Positions 1-12,148 are shown, counted from the stretch's first letter. The stretch: 64,000 nt of DNA from Verpa conica (GCA_033030425.1 JAUFSD010000005.1:1539001-1603000); one strand, 5' to 3'. Numbers and translations: made by a program. Notes: generated by a model not told the origin, from the letters alone.

Positions 1-1967
1 CGCGTTGCTGCGTATATTGTGGATCTGTACAGTAGTCTTTGGGGGTTGAGAAATTTTTGCGACGGGAAAATTTTAATTTTGGCCTCCTTTTTTCCTTTTT
101 ATCTTCTTTCCCTATTCCCTTTTTTTCCTATCGACCAGTCTCGGTGAAGAAAAAAAATTCAAAAGAGTGAGAGAAACCCCGTGCCGCGATTGATATAAGT
201 ATGAGAATGCGTTCAGCACGGCAAACGGCAGCTGGAACGGAACGGCTACTAGGCACAAGGTGTGGTGGGTAGCGGACAAGTTATAGCTAAGCAAAGGCAA
301 GGCAAGATCAAGCGTGATGGGGCCGATGATGCCGGGTAGCAAATACTTAGAGTATTGGAGAAGGATGTCGATCCTATACGGTAGATATGTATGGTAAGTT
401 ATGTACGCTATGCAGGCATGTGGGGTTTATTGGTATATAAGTGGGTGGTAGATATGCCGGTAGAAGCGAGAGAGAGAGAGGGCAGGGCAGGTAGGAAGCC
501 GAGCGAGGGGGGTGGATGATGGGATGGAATAGGACAGAAGAGAGAGGAGGGGGGGGTGTGGGTTTAGTTTGAGGGGAGGAGTAACGTACTAGTACTGGAG
601 GGTATGGGATACAAAATACAGAGTACAGAGTACTAGGGAGAGAGAGTGTAAGAAGCAGTGTTGCGTAGTGCAAAGAGAATATAGACTATTAGAGACAGTC
701 AGTTAACCAGTCAATCCGTCAGTAGTGACTCTCTCTCTCTTTCTCTCGGTCGGACACGGCTGGACAAGGCAAATATGAAATGGAGACAGCGGTGCGGCGG
801 AGATATATTGCACTCGGTCGGAGCTGCCTACGTTGTGGTGCCTGGTCCTGCACTGGCTGGCCGGGGGGTGGGGAGGTGGATAAACTTCTCAAGGAAAGGG
901 AAAGGAAGGACTGGAGGGAAGCCTACAGACTGGCTATAGAGAGAGGAGGTGAACATACCTACCACACGCACACACACGCACACACACAACAAGCAAGACA
1001 AGGGATGATGCTCAAATGCTGGGGAAAGGATCGTTCAACGTTCAACGACCACTGGCAGACGACTCAACCCCCAGGAAAGGAGCAGCAGCACAGGCAGAAG
1101 CACAGCAGCAGCAACGCTCCACTCAGGGCTGAGCGCAGAAACAAGACTTGGTCCTTCTTTTTGTGGGGCTAGGCTGGGGCCCCTAGAGTAACTACTGACG
1201 ATCTGAGTCCTGAGTCCCGACTGGCTGGCTGGGGGCGCGGTCTTGCTGACTGATACAAGTGTTAGTCTGTGTGACGGGCGAGGAGGGAAAAGTAAAAAGA
1301 GGGTCCTGGCGGCGAGAACGGTCCCTCCGATGCGCGGGGACGGGGAAGTCGATGATCTGGGTGATCGGTCTTTGCGTAGTGAAGAGAGCGACACAACACA
1401 GGCAACCTGGCCATGAATGCGCTCTGTGGTTGGTGTTGTGTTGCGTGTCCGCGTGCAGTAGAGCCCAAGCCAGGGGGACAAACGCCAAGGGCAGAGGTAA
1501 ACAATACCTACCTGCCTTAATACATGTACACAATAATACATGTAATAATAGCAGCTTTAGCAGCCTGCCCCTGCTTTCAGAGCCCTCGCTTCGCCTACAT
1601 TTGACCCTTACCCTAGGCAGTGTGCTCTACATGCCTCCTGCCTGTTGACCGTTGCGGACTTGGACTCAGCAGGTTCAGGCTCCTTGGCCTCGGGTCTCTC
1701 ACAGGATCGGATCACCCCAGGGCTTTCCCCAAAGCAGGGTAAGCGACCAACACCGTAATCTGATCCGTGAGCGTCGCCACAATCAATCAGTTCCAAGGAT
1801 TCCTTCCAGAACCCTCATAATCGAAAATCGCAAGGAAAAATTATTCCGGTTTTTTTGTGTTTCTCCGCAACAAGCTCGTCATCTCGCCTGCGTACGGAAA
1901 AAGCTACATACAGAGACCTTCCTTCTCAATCACCTGCAATTAGAACACACCATATAAAACATACGCA
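1..1967. other. Gene-free purine-rich region, probable long leader of an off-window minus-strand gene
   Basis: I see no supported coding gene here; the open frames overlap on both strands and have low-complexity composition. From about 110 to 750 the plus strand is strongly purine-rich (GA and GGA runs, GAGAG near 470). The minus strand is therefore CT-rich, as in long fungal 5' leaders such as the one at 59.6-60.8 kb. That fits transcription leftward into a gene beyond the window edge. A short CA/CACG microsatellite lies at about 962-990, and CAG-rich sequence at 1083-1112. The last few hundred bases before 1968 are the probable promoter and leader of the TIM9 gene. The leader interpretation is inference from composition only. 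Confidence 0.35.
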
Positions 1968-2642
1968 ATGGATTCGTGAGTTTTCCCCGCCCTGACTAGG
2001 TTGCTACCTCGGGTTCCGGAGTCGTCCCTTGCTAACAAAGCCTCACCACCACAGCCTCTCTGCCTCCGAGCAACGTGAGTTCCAAAATGTCATCGAGAGA
2101 CGACAGATGAAAGACTTTATGCAGGTATGATGCCTAGACCTTGGACCTTCATATTCCTTATTTCTTTGTTCTGTCATCACCGTTATAATTAGGCCTACGC
2201 ACCTTGCACCATGTGCGACATGACCTTTTTCCGGTTCGGTTTAAATTACTGCTCAGGAGTGCTTTTTGCTAACCCCCGAGATCCATTTCGTCTCGTTTCG
2301 TTTCTGTTTATAGATGTACTCGAAGCTTGTTCAGCGGTCATTACTCCCTCGAACCTTGTTTACAACCATCCTAGCGACGTGGGGGAGGGGCGGCGGCGGC
2401 GGCAGTGGTAGAGGTGGGGGTGTTTATGGATGACAATAGAATCTGACGTTATTGGGTTGAACAGATGCTTCGATGATTGCATTAACGACTTTACATCCAA
2501 GGCCGTCTCTACAAAGGAGGAGACTTGCATCAGCCGGTGCGTTGATAAGTTCATCAAAGCCAGCGAGAGGACAGGCCAACGTTTTGCCGAGCACAACCAG
2601 GCAATGGTCCAAGGTGGTGGGACCGGTATTGGTGGAAGGTAA
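1968..2642 (+). CDS. TIM9: Mitochondrial intermembrane-space chaperone Tim9
   Basis: Small TIM chaperone that works with Tim10 to escort hydrophobic carrier proteins across the mitochondrial intermembrane space to the TIM22 complex. Four exons, 1968-1975, 2055-2124, 2314-2336 and 2465-2642, join in phase to a 92-residue protein. The family signature is the twin CX3C pair: CFDDC at residues 35-39 and CISRC at 55-59, separated by 15 residues, in a helix-rich context (DCINDF..KAVS..EE..C). The length matches Tim9 orthologues of about 85-95 residues. The first exon holds only eight coding bases, so the true start is easily missed; it is supported by a clean GT donor, the resulting MDSLSASEQREF N-terminus and the uninterrupted frame. 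The N-terminal half resembles Tim9 more than Tim10. No unusual residues. Confidence 0.9.
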
Positions 2643-4103
2643 TGGGCGAAACTACGGTTGGGGGGATACTCTGGAATATATTATTACTTTAAGAACAAGG
2701 TACCATTTTATCTCTCTAGCGAAAATTTTATGAATTCTTGCCCGTTATTTTTTTTTTTTGGGGGGGGGAGGTGGCCATGTAGGAGGCCCATGATAAGACA
2801 CCGGATGATTATGAATTATACCAGCATGAAAAGTGACCGATGTAATCTACTTGTGTGATTGTTTATGAATAAAATGGTAGGAAAATAAGCACTTTGTAAA
2901 CTCGGTAAGATGAGCAATCGCCTACATAAGTTTCCGACGCTGATTTCACATGGGCGCGAAAAGTGTCACGACACAACCAAGACCACCTGTCACTCAGATG
3001 GTAGAAGAAACATTAGGACCCTTTACCCGTAACAATATACCAGTGCATTTCCTATATATTATCACTGCGGAAAGAAAAATTCCCAGAGTCCTGGCTCCAT
3101 ACACGTAGCCTCCCCTGCACACGCCTGGGTTCCCGACTCCATGTTACTACTGGTCATGGCACGATCATATCGCAATTTTTCCTAATCAAACCCAATCAAA
3201 CAACATAACACATTTCCCTGATCCAATGTTTCTAAACACTTCTCCTGTGCCTTGCAAATCCCGCGGCACCAAAATCAGGTGGGGTGACGCAATTACATGT
3301 TTCGGGGCCCCTCAGATAGATGATGCAATTGGAGGTTGGGGGAGTGAGTAGCTTGTCAGGGTGTTACTGGACCATCGTATCGATAAGGTATGATAGCTCT
3401 CTGATTGCTTGCTTGCTGCGGGACCCTCCCCATTCAGAATATAGGACATGATGAGTCGATTCCCTACATAGAAGCAGGTACCGTACAACAAAGAGCTGTC
3501 AAATTACGATAGGGTGTGAGATCAGATCATCTCGATCCCATCGCAGGTAGAAAGTGACGAACATGAATGAACCATGAATGGGACCATGGATCCATGGAAC
3601 CATGATCCCTTTCCCAATTTTTCTTCCTCTCTTTTTTTTCCGCCTGCATTCTCTCCGCTCGTTTATGGTGCACGTCTTACTCCGCATTCAGCGCGACAAC
3701 CGTGCGTGACAAGGAGGAGCTGAGTGGTAAGGAGTGACTTGAGTGATAACCGCCCCCAACAGCACTTTGATAAACCAGCCAGTCCCTTTCAAATCCACCG
3801 ACTGCAGCTTATCGTAGCTATCTTTTTTTTTCTTTCGATCCTGCCCTGCCTCTACCCCGCAAACAAAGCTCCAGATCTTTCTTCCCCCCCTCATCCTCTT
3901 TCCCCTTCCTTTCCTCCTCTTCTTATCTTTCTATTCAAGGCAACAAATAAGTGTTTTGTTTTTTTGTTTTCTTTGAGAGAGAGTTTTTTGTTGAAGCCCG
4001 TTTCTTCTACCTCTACAGTATACTTTATTTTATTCTTTATTCTATTTTTATTCTATTTTTTTCTTTGCTGTCCTGCAATACAACCTCCCTACTTTCTACT
4101 CTA
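2643..4103. other. Intergenic region with homopolymer junction and pyrimidine-rich leader
   Basis: No supported gene. A run of T followed directly by a run of G lies at about 2750-2768. From about 3780 to 4100 the plus strand is strongly pyrimidine-rich (TTTTTTTCTTTCG, CTCTTTCCCCTTCC), typical of a fungal core promoter and leader. It belongs to the gene starting at 4104. The 126-residue open frame inside it is a low-complexity by-product. Confidence 0.5.
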
Positions 4104-5475
4104 ATGGCCACAGCGACTGTAGCGATCCTCTCACCTGGAGAGATGGGCGCTGGTATCGCCCGTCTACTACGGGCCTACAACTTCCGTATAATAACGAGCA
4201 ATTCCGGTCGTAGGTAGTAAACGAGACCCCCCCCCCGCTCTCCTATTTCTACACCCCCCCCACCCTCCTATCCCATGTTTTTGCGATTAAAATAACTAGA
4301 GTCAAATAACCCCTCGAATAACATGATAGACCCAGTGCCACAATATATGAGTAAACTATTCTACTCCACTATACTCAAATTATTTTTTTGTCTGGTTTAG
4401 TTAACCTGTGTTTCCCCTTCTCTTCCTCGCCACAGCTCCTACACGACTGATCGCGCCGCCGCCTCCCAAATCGAATTTGTCTCCTCGGATGTAGACTTGA
4501 TTAATCAAGCCGACTTCATACTTTCTGTTGTGCCCCCCTCGGAGTCCCTCCCAACCGCCCGGAGAGTCGGATACGCATACACATATGTTGCGCGGGGCAA
4601 CAAGCCTCCCCTCTATTTCATCGACTTGAACGCAACATCCCCAGGCCTAGCCGAGAAAATCGAAGAAGTATTCGCCAGACCAGGGATCACGGGAACTGGA
4701 GTGAGATTTGTAGATGGGGCGATATTAGGCGGTCCGCCGGAATATGTAACGTCTCCCGAGAACCCCAGGGGTGCGTGGAAGAAGCCTAGGATCGTTGTTA
4801 GCGGACCGGAAAGACTCGTGGGTGAGGCAGGACAAAGGTTAGAAGAGGCGTTGGGGTTAAAGTGGGTGGGTGATAGGGTGGGGCAGGCTAGTGGGCTGAA
4901 AATGTGTTTTGCCTCGATAACGAAGGTTTGTGGAACGGACGGCACGGGGGTGGCTTTTTTTTTAATGCTCTCTTTCCTTATGCTTCCTCTATCCGGTGTG
5001 TGTCAGATCGGAATCACGCAGCTAATAGCCACCCTTGCTTAATTCTCAGGGTCTAAATGGTCTTGCTATTCAATCTTTCACAACCGCTGCTCACCTCTCT
5101 CTCCTTCCGGAACTAAAAGAGGAGCTCTCTGCGTACTTCCCTCCGCTTCTGGACTTCTTGGAGGTGTCGGTCCCTGCAACCCCGCCAAAGGCCTATCGCT
5201 GTGTGCGGGAAATGGAAGAGATTGCGGACACTCACTCCCAGACTGGGTTTTCCCGCGCCGTATTCTCCGGTATTGCGGAAGTGTACCGTGGTGTAGCCCA
5301 AGATGACGAGCTGGGAAAAGAGAGGTTTGACAAGAGGGCCAGAGGCACTACGGTGGAGGATTTCGCGGAATGTATCAGGGGAGGGTTGAGTAGAAAGGAG
5401 GAAGAGAATAATAGGGCTAGTGGGGATGATAAGAAGTGGATGGGAAGGGCGGTTGAGAGGATGATGGTTGATTGA
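4104..5475 (+). CDS. 6-phosphogluconate dehydrogenase-like NAD(P)-binding protein with DUF1932 C-terminal domain
   Basis: Predicted oxidoreductase of the beta-hydroxyacid dehydrogenase superfamily; the substrate is not known. Three exons, 4104-4213, 4436-4925 and 5050-5475, give 341 residues. The N-terminus begins with a Rossmann beta strand and Gly-rich turn (VAILSPGEMGAGIARLL, residues 6-22). It is followed by the strand-4 region FILSVVPPSE and the FIDLNATSPG segment seen in this superfamily, then VDGAILGGPP and the helical core SGLKMCFASITKGLNGLA. The last 140 residues match the layout of the DUF1932 domain, found in many fungal 'NAD-binding phosphogluconate dehydrogenase-like' proteins, ending with a basic tail. 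The first intron is long (222 nt) and contains C homopolymers. Alternative: a 3-hydroxyisobutyrate dehydrogenase relative. The exact reaction cannot be read from sequence. Confidence 0.8.
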
Positions 5476-6979
5476 TCATTGGTATTAAAAGACATGTGGT
5501 TGATTAAATTCGTTGGGGCATCGAGTGGAGAATTTGCATTTGGGAGTTGCGTTTTATTTTTGTATTTTGGCATGGGGATGGGGGGGTCGTTTGTTGTAGG
5601 TGCGGTTATTTTATTTTTTGCGTTTGATTATTTTTTGTAAAATCTGTATCACAGTATATATTTCTCAGCTGGCTGCGTAGTCCCACTGATTGATCCTCGA
5701 CTGACTGGTAAATCTTATTACCTAAGTATTTTATCTTGGGAGCTAAAGGTATTAAAAAACATATCACCATTAGGTGCTAGTTTGAAGTTTCAACATTCTT
5801 CATGTAGTGTCCTATTGTTTTTAAAAACAGGTTCCCTATCTATATTGCCCTGAGGTTTTTATATTCGTGTAATGCCGGTAGTTTTCTGTGTCTCTGAATA
5901 ACTGGGCACAGGCGCTAGCGTCCCAGCAGGTACCCGTGGAGTCGTGTTCTACAGTAGAAAACGGATCAAGCTTTAATTTTAACGATGTACTACAATATAT
6001 GCAGTGTTTATCTCGAATATGTATAGCGCTACACGTGCGTAATCCTTTCTCTTATATGCAGGTTCGAGTGATACTCCATGATATCACGCTGCAAAATTAT
6101 TCAGTGTAGTTATGATATCTAACTAGGATATAATGATCAAGGCTTATGCACTGTTACTTTAATTGATTCTTATTGGGTCGCTTAAACTGGGGGTGAGCAC
6201 CTCCTACACCTAGCCTTGATCTTCCTAGTTCATTACATAGAATGGGAGAGCCCAACTTGCTTGCACAAACCAACAGGCCAAATGAATATACTCTACTTAC
6301 TAAATAGTTACCTAAGTGGGTTTTTGTAAGGCCACTTCTGTACCCAGCCGTAGGCCGGACGTGGCTTGTAGATTATAAAAAAAAGTCCCTTCGCTAGGAG
6401 CTATACTGGGTGTCTCCCCCACATTTACACATTACTATCACAAACTTATGAGGCCAATGAGAAATTAAACCCTAAGTACACAGCCATTATCATTTTTGAC
6501 TTTCGTGCATCTCCTGGGCATGGACTTTATTACGGGGTTTGGTATTATAGAACGCTACCGAGTCTTTGAGATGATGATCTACGGATTCGACGGACTGAGA
6601 GCCAGGAAGGAAGGTGAACTAGACACCCTTTAGTGATTCTAGTATGCCATGACCCGTAGTTGTCTCGTTGGCTATGTATACGAATGCTACAATGACGCCA
6701 TAAGTTCACACAACATCACTCGGTATAGTATTACTAGGTTCTTGTTCTTGTTCTTCAAAGTGGTCATGAATTATAATTATTGACAAAACAGGTTGTTATC
6801 CCCAAATAATTCAGCTACCCCCATTTCTTAAAGTCCATAAACATTTCTTTAACCGTGCATTAATACTATTGCCTCGTATCATCATGCAGTCTTGATCACT
6901 CTGGAAGTAGAAGAGTGCTGCCTAAGTTAGTTTTTATTCTTAATAGATGTGCGGGGGGGGGGGGTGATATACCTACTAT
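5476..6979. other. Intergenic AT-rich region
   Basis: No supported gene; short open frames lack family features. It holds an imperfect inverted repeat, 6121-6144 against 6212-6230, in which AACTAGGA and GATCAAGGCT match with a five-base bulge. An 11-base G run lies at about 6953-6963, just past the cerato-platanin stop codon. Confidence 0.4.
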
Positions 6980-7405
6980 CTACAATCCGCAATTGCTCTG
7001 AGCAGTCGGGGCCCAGGTAACAGGGACACGTCCAAGCTGAGTCCCAAGGCCTCCAGCCAAGGCATTAAGAGCAGCCAATGACAGAACCCACCCCCCACTA
7101 GCGTGGTCAACAGCAAGGACCGAGATAGTTGTGCTTCCGTAGGTGACACTGTAGCATTTACCGCAGTTGGCGGAGTTCCATCCGGCGACTTCAGAGGAGG
7201 CACCAACATATGGGAATCTTGGAAGTGAGCCGAGAGTCGGGTATCCCTTAGTATTGAGCCCATTGACTCCGTCACTGCAGGCTAAGACGAGGGTAGAGAG
7301 TGAGGCAGTATCGTAGGTTGTATCATAGGCTGCGGTACCGGAGCTCTGTGCCAACGCGGAGGAAGCGAGGGCAAGGACAGAAGCGATGGTGGTGAAGAAC
7401 TGCAT
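6980..7405 (-). CDS. Cerato-platanin family secreted protein
   Basis: Small secreted fungal protein of the cerato-platanin (SnodProt1) family, which binds chitin oligomers, acts at the hyphal surface and elicits defence in plants. It is an uninterrupted frame of 141 residues, the usual length. Residues 1-19 form a signal peptide with a typical Ala-X-Ala cleavage site (SSALA|Q). The family pattern follows: YDTTYD, LACSDGVNGL, TKGYPTLGSLPRFPYVG, GWNSANCGKC, VLAVDHA, LGRV and the C-terminal NCGL. The four conserved cysteines are at 43, 81, 84 and 139, the usual two-disulfide arrangement. A TATA element lies about 140 bases upstream. Such proteins occur in plant-interacting and saprotrophic fungi alike, so this does not by itself show pathogenicity. 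Confidence 0.95.
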   Translation of the reverse strand: MQFFTTIASVLALASSALAQSSGTAAYDTTYDTASLSTLVLACSDGVNGLNTKGYPTLGSLPRFPYVGASSEVAGWNSANCGKCYSVTYGSTTISVLAVDHASGGWVLSLAALNALAGGLGTQLGRVPVTWAPTAQSNCGL

Positions 7406-7540
7406 GATTGATTTTTGGAAGTTGCTTCGGAGGAATTATACGAAGTAAATTGTATAAAGCGAGTGTAGAGTAGCGAGTGTGAGTTGGAGATGCTGATGGG
7501 TGAGGAAGGGAGAAACAAATCTAGGGGATATACATTGTGG

Positions 7541-7550
7541 TTTATATACC
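7541..7550 (-). promoter_or_regulatory. TATA box of the cerato-platanin gene
   Basis: On the minus strand this reads GGTATATAAA, about 136-145 bases upstream of the cerato-platanin start codon. The distance is plausible for a short-leader, highly expressed secreted-protein gene. Function is inferred from the motif and position only. Confidence 0.55.
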
Positions 7551-7559
7551 CCTTCCAAA

Positions 7560-9586
7560 TATCCTGATCACCGTTATTAAACTGGAATAAGAATAAACAT
7601 CACGTTGTTGAGTCTTTTTGTGGTATCAATCTCGCGTGTAGGTGATAGTCGTGCTTCGCATGTGTATAGTTTTTTCCGTAAATGATTACTCTCACCACTA
7701 AACCTCGTATTTGCTAGCTCAGTCTACTGCAGAAATATTATTTTCTCCCCCCAAGAGCTAGAGAAACTAAAGAACTCATGAACGATGAGATCATGAGGAC
7801 ATCCCCGCATCGCATGCAAGGGTCTCGTACTATCTGGGGTAAAGATGGCTTACCCAATAAAGCACACCTCGTCGAAAATGGCAATCTTTATCTCTCTAAC
7901 TGCTTACTATGGATTCCCAACCCTTGTGTGACACGGGTGACGGCCCACCCCCAGAGCTTTTTGCGAGGTGCTATTAATAACCACCATGATGGCGATCGAT
8001 CAAAACCGTCATTTTTAGACCTGACATGCTCCAAAGTTTTAGTTCCAGGGGGTGCTTCTTCAGGCTGAAGAGAAAGCGAGAGAGGTAGTTGTTTGGTACC
8101 GTGATGCCGACACTCATGGAGTTGGGAGATTACCTGTAAGCCTAGAGACAAGGCAAGCTCAAGCGTATTAGGGTATTGAAGAACGACAATTTAAACATGC
8201 GCAACTCTCTTCCCTAGAATCTTATTCCTAAAGTAGATTGAGTCCTAATTTTTGGGAGAGAAAATAGCTAGCCGAGGCGGGGCGAGATAAGATTTCACGC
8301 ACCAGCTAAAGTAAAATACAATTATCCGCTTGGATGGAGGCTTCTAGTCTTCCACAACTAGCTATCTAGACCTTCAATCGTACGATGGGGTTCGGGTTGA
8401 GTATCCATCTATCTCATCCGTCTCATCTATCGGAAGGTGTTACGAGATGTCTATCAATAATTCAGTATGTAAAGTGAATGCGTGACCATATAGGCGGTGG
8501 GGGTTGTGGGAAGAACCGGTCTATTTTCTTTTTAGGGTTTAGGTGCACCACTATTCTAGTACATACTCATTATCTCTATACAAACTAATATCGGATTATG
8601 CCTCTCTTTATCATCCTGCATATCCATAAGGATATCTTTCTACGTGGGCAAGAGAGACATATTGTACACACATGAAAGGGGGCTCTCTTGGGTTAGTTAG
8701 TACTCATATATTCACATCTATATAAGCGATTGCAATTTTACTTCTAGTAGAGGTAATTATAGAGTTAGAGTTCATTACTATTTCACCGCTATAGGCTTTC
8801 TTCCATAGAAATACCCTCACCTATGAGCTTTGATATCTCAGTATCATAGATTGATTGGTTTTAACACAGCTTTAGTGTTAGATATATTGCCGAACCATTA
8901 GCCTTGTTTTAAGCCGAATTTGATCCGTGTTCTTACTAAAGCTTACTATTAGATGTATAAAAATAAAGAGGTATTTTTCAGGGTAAGTGGCCTAAGACTA
9001 AGCCTATTCTTGTATGTAATTATGAGTATATGGCTGCATGTATGTGTATGGGAGCGCAAACTATTTAAAACCTGATTTACCGCCAGTAGTAAATTATTCA
9101 AGGAGAGAATCTCTGGGTTCCAGCATCTGTACATGCTATTTGTCTTAAATCCAACACTCTATACTTAAATCAAAATAAATTTACTAAGACAGGTACTTAT
9201 GTAGGTCACTTATATAAGTATTAGTGGAAAAGTAGCTTATCTCTCCATGGTGTTTTTAGTGGCTAGTTACTTTGCCATACGTATAGGCGCTAGAATCCAG
9301 CATTTTTGTACTTGAATTTAATATCGGCGTTAAACTAGGTTCCAAGTAGTTTATGTTTCTATATGAGTGCTATGGTTCGTTTTTTTATCTAGTGCTAGAT
9401 TGTGGGGTATACAAAGAAGATGAATATTCTATAAGGTGGTTCTTAGGATAGGGTCTTTTACTTCTGCATTCCCATAAGGTTACTGGAACGAGGATATCTG
9501 GACTACTAAGTAGCAATAATCAATGCTTATATCTTACAACACTAGGCTTGTTCTCCTATCATAATTATTATACCCTCCATATAGCC
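7560..9586. other. Intergenic, AT-rich, no supported gene
   Basis: About 2 kb between two minus-strand genes. Overlapping 87-96 residue frames at about 7780-8150 occur on both strands but show no domain, signal peptide or splice-supported extension. I see no tRNA or intact repeat. Confidence 0.4.
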
Positions 9587-10567
9587 TTAGGCTGTCTCCT
9601 CGGCTGCAACCTCTTTCCTCCAAACCCCCCCAACATCCTCCTTCCATCCTATTGGCCCCTCCACTTCTCCTCTCCAAGGAACTCTTAGATCTCCTACCCG
9701 TACAACTCTTAAACCATCCATCCCATCCACCCTCCCCTTTAGTATTGAATAAGCCGCAACGATCTCCCTATATCTCACCGAATCTCCACTCCACCTATAC
9801 CCCTCCCTGCCCAAGTTCAACTCTCCATCCTCACCACCCATCAATGTAATATCCAGTTCCCGCAACACCGGCAACCGACACACAAACTCTAGAAAATTAT
9901 CAAATCTGTTATAACTCGGCCATGCCGCAGAGTACACTACTCTTGTAAGCCCCGGGAATATGTTTGGCTTCAGATGCGCAATCCCAGGGCGCTGTGTCGG
10001 ATTGTGATGGAAATAAGCATCATTCTCATATTGTTCCTTGAAACAGCCATCCTCAACCACCAGTAGCTTCGCCGGACACACCCTCAAGATCAAAATTTTC
10101 AAGGCGTTACTATCGTCGAGCAAGCTGAGTTTTAGCGCCTCTATTGTGTCAAGGTTATAGCCCCACTTTGCGCATTTCTCCCGGACAGACGTATCTGGCC
10201 GATTCTGCTTTAGCGTGAGACTCTTCACACGGATTTCCGAAAGGAGCTTTTTGAGCTCTATGCCATTCTTAAGATTGTTCCACTCGTGCGCGAAAGTTAT
10301 AGTGATATGGGTTATTGTGGGCTGAAGCTGGTGGGCGCGGATAAATGTTCGGAGCTGGTTTATAGTGCTGGTGGAAGTTTCGGGATATAGGTGAAGGCGG
10401 AGGGATGTGAAGAGCGGGTAGAAACAGATTAAGTGAAGACGGTGGCAAGTTAGACCAAGGTTTTTGAGGGTAGGAAAATCCGAGTCGGGGGTGAGTTCGC
10501 CGAGGGGGGAGATATAATCGACAATTTGGACCAAGAGCTCTGTGGCTAGGGAGGTTAGGGTCGCCAT
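9587..10567 (-). CDS. F-box domain protein
   Basis: Intronless frame of 326 residues. The N-terminal 55 residues have the F-box layout: a Leu-rich start (LATELLVQIVDYI), a variable loop, then LKNLGLTCHRLHLICFYPLFTSL. This would bind Skp1 and recruit substrates to an SCF ubiquitin ligase. The rest carries leucine-rich strand-like segments (SLTLKQNR, LKLSLLDDSNALKILILRVC, VLRELDITLMG), as in many fungal F-box proteins with degenerate leucine-rich repeats. The substrate is unknown. The C-terminus is acidic and Trp/Gly-rich. Family call rests on the F-box pattern; these proteins diverge quickly in ascomycetes. Confidence 0.65.
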   Translation of the reverse strand: MATLTSLATELLVQIVDYISPLGELTPDSDFPTLKNLGLTCHRLHLICFYPLFTSLRLHLYPETSTSTINQLRTFIRAHQLQPTITHITITFAHEWNNLKNGIELKKLLSEIRVKSLTLKQNRPDTSVREKCAKWGYNLDTIEALKLSLLDDSNALKILILRVCPAKLLVVEDGCFKEQYENDAYFHHNPTQRPGIAHLKPNIFPGLTRVVYSAAWPSYNRFDNFLEFVCRLPVLRELDITLMGGEDGELNLGREGYRWSGDSVRYREIVAAYSILKGRVDGMDGLRVVRVGDLRVPWRGEVEGPIGWKEDVGGVWRKEVAAEETA

Positions 10568-10570
10568 GTT

Positions 10571-11121
10571 CAGGTAGCTAAAGTTCCAGAGTTTGGGTAG
10601 CAGGTGTAAGTGCCGTAGAGCTCTATGGAGGCCAGAGGTTCATTTTGCGAGGTATCGAGGTAGTAGGGATTCGCCGCCGAAATCAGGAAGATGTTGCATG
10701 TTGCATGTTGCAGATCAGACGCAGGGTTAGGGTTTCTGGAGATAAGTATAAAATCGTTGAAGAACCTCAAACTTCTGACACTTTTAGATTTACTTAGAGT
10801 ACAAAATAGAACTGATTATCTGATTAATTGTGTGATGATCCCTAGAATTGTATTAACTTCATTCAATGTAGTCTTCTGTCTAAGCGCTAGTTTAGATTCA
10901 TCTAATCCACGGGTATGCTACACCGATAGTTCATCCAAAACCCAATCGAATGACTATGTAACCTCCTAGTCTCTAAACATTCTCAATTACGTCACAAAAG
11001 AAAAATACTAGAAAGATGAGAAACGCCTCAATGAGCTCCACAGTGATATCCATAATTAGAGTACAAACGGATATCTATATCATCCGGTAAATATTCTTCA
11101 CTGTATATCACAAATCATGAA
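10571..11121. other. Intergenic, no supported gene
   Basis: The region between the F-box gene start and the 3' end of the dynactin gene is AT-rich. TTGCATG is repeated three times in tandem-like fashion at about 10693-10710. I find no coding or RNA gene. Confidence 0.35.
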
Positions 11122-11804
11122 TCAGTTTTTTATTCTGAAGCTGTATAGAAAGGTTAACGTACGTTCTAATCCCTCAACAGCAGTCTCAGGTAGTTCGGCC
11201 ACAACTACCCCCGGCCTTCCAGAGACGACCGAAAAGCTAGGTATTACCGAGTTTGGCGCTATAACAGTCCCTTCTTCTATCCTTACGCAGTCCCTGATGA
11301 TCGTGAATTTTCCCTGTCTAACTGTTAGTCCCAATAGTCTTGTCGTCTCATTAAGAGTGGGGTAAACCGACAATGACACAATCTTTAGAAATGTGCACGT
11401 AGCTCCCAATCAACGCTGCCTCAACGACACTCCCCTCACCAACAAAGACGTGGTCACCAATCTTCATCGGATAGTAACTGTAAATCCCACGGGCCATCTT
11501 CCCAGGTGGTCGCAACACGCTACTTCGTGACAGGAAACAGTAACGACCAACTGCAATTGCGACATTTCCAGACTGCTGGCCTGGCGCTACAGTACGACGT
11601 AGGTCCCCGCGGATCGTGCAGTCGCCTTGGATTATCGTTTTGCCGCCGAGGATGATGTTTTGGGAGCCAAGGATTACTGATTTTCGAGAGACTTTATTAC
11701 CGGTATCCTATGAACGGACTTAGCCAAGTTTACAAGGTAGAAAACTAGCTGTCGGCACGACGTACTGTCTCGATGTACTCTCCTTTGGTCTGCTTTGGTG
11801 GCAT
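11122..11804 (-). CDS. DCTN5: Dynactin subunit p25 (DCTN5 / Neurospora ro-12 type)
   Basis: Pointed-end subunit of dynactin, the cofactor for dynein-driven transport of endosomes and nuclei. Three exons on the minus strand, 11766-11804, 11372-11707 and 11122-11313, give 188 residues, the usual p25 length. The N-terminus [13 protein letters not shown] joins to [17 protein letters not shown], the standard p25 opening. A left-handed beta-helix of hexapeptide-like repeats follows ([52 protein letters not shown]) and then [13 protein letters not shown]. The last intron, 11314-11371, uses a weak donor (GTCGGT), but it is the junction that restores CVIGKF. The gene is divergent from phosphomannose isomerase. 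Confidence 0.92.
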
Positions 11805-12148
11805 AGCTAACTCTTAAAGGATCTTAGAGGGATATTTTTTGTTAGCTTTTAAAACTAGATTGAATCGTAAATCAGAGTTAATATTAGCTTGGAGCCCAAT
11901 CAGCAATTAATCTCAGCGTTGTGAATTTCTCTTGCTATTGTGACAGCACTTTACGCGTCGTCGTCAAACACCCAACGACTTCCGTGTAACAATCCGCGGA
12001 CGATGATTAAGCAGGGTAAGTATGTGCCCAACCTGTTTTGCGGGGTGCTTGTGAAGACACCCTATTCATTTACTTCAATATAACAGAATTCTCGGTCTCA
12101 TCATTCTTCATCTTTGGACTAGTACTTTACTTTGAAATAGTCTATACA
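11805..12148. promoter_or_regulatory. Shared divergent promoter region of DCTN5 and PMI40
   Basis: A 344-bp segment separates the start codons of dynactin p25 (minus) and phosphomannose isomerase (plus), so both promoters must lie here or overlap the neighbouring leader. I see no clear TATA box for either gene. The assignment follows from gene orientation. Confidence 0.5.

Noticed and set aside
1035..1648. Overlapping 113-168 residue open frames on both strands
   Set aside because: They overlap in several frames, have skewed low-complexity composition and show no domain, splice support or start context.
3724..4217. 126- and 88-residue frames rich in Phe, Ser and Leu
   Set aside because: They translate the pyrimidine-rich promoter and leader of the gene at 4104.
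7778..8151. Opposed 96- and 87-residue open frames
   Set aside because: Mutually overlapping, with no family features or signals; most likely chance.
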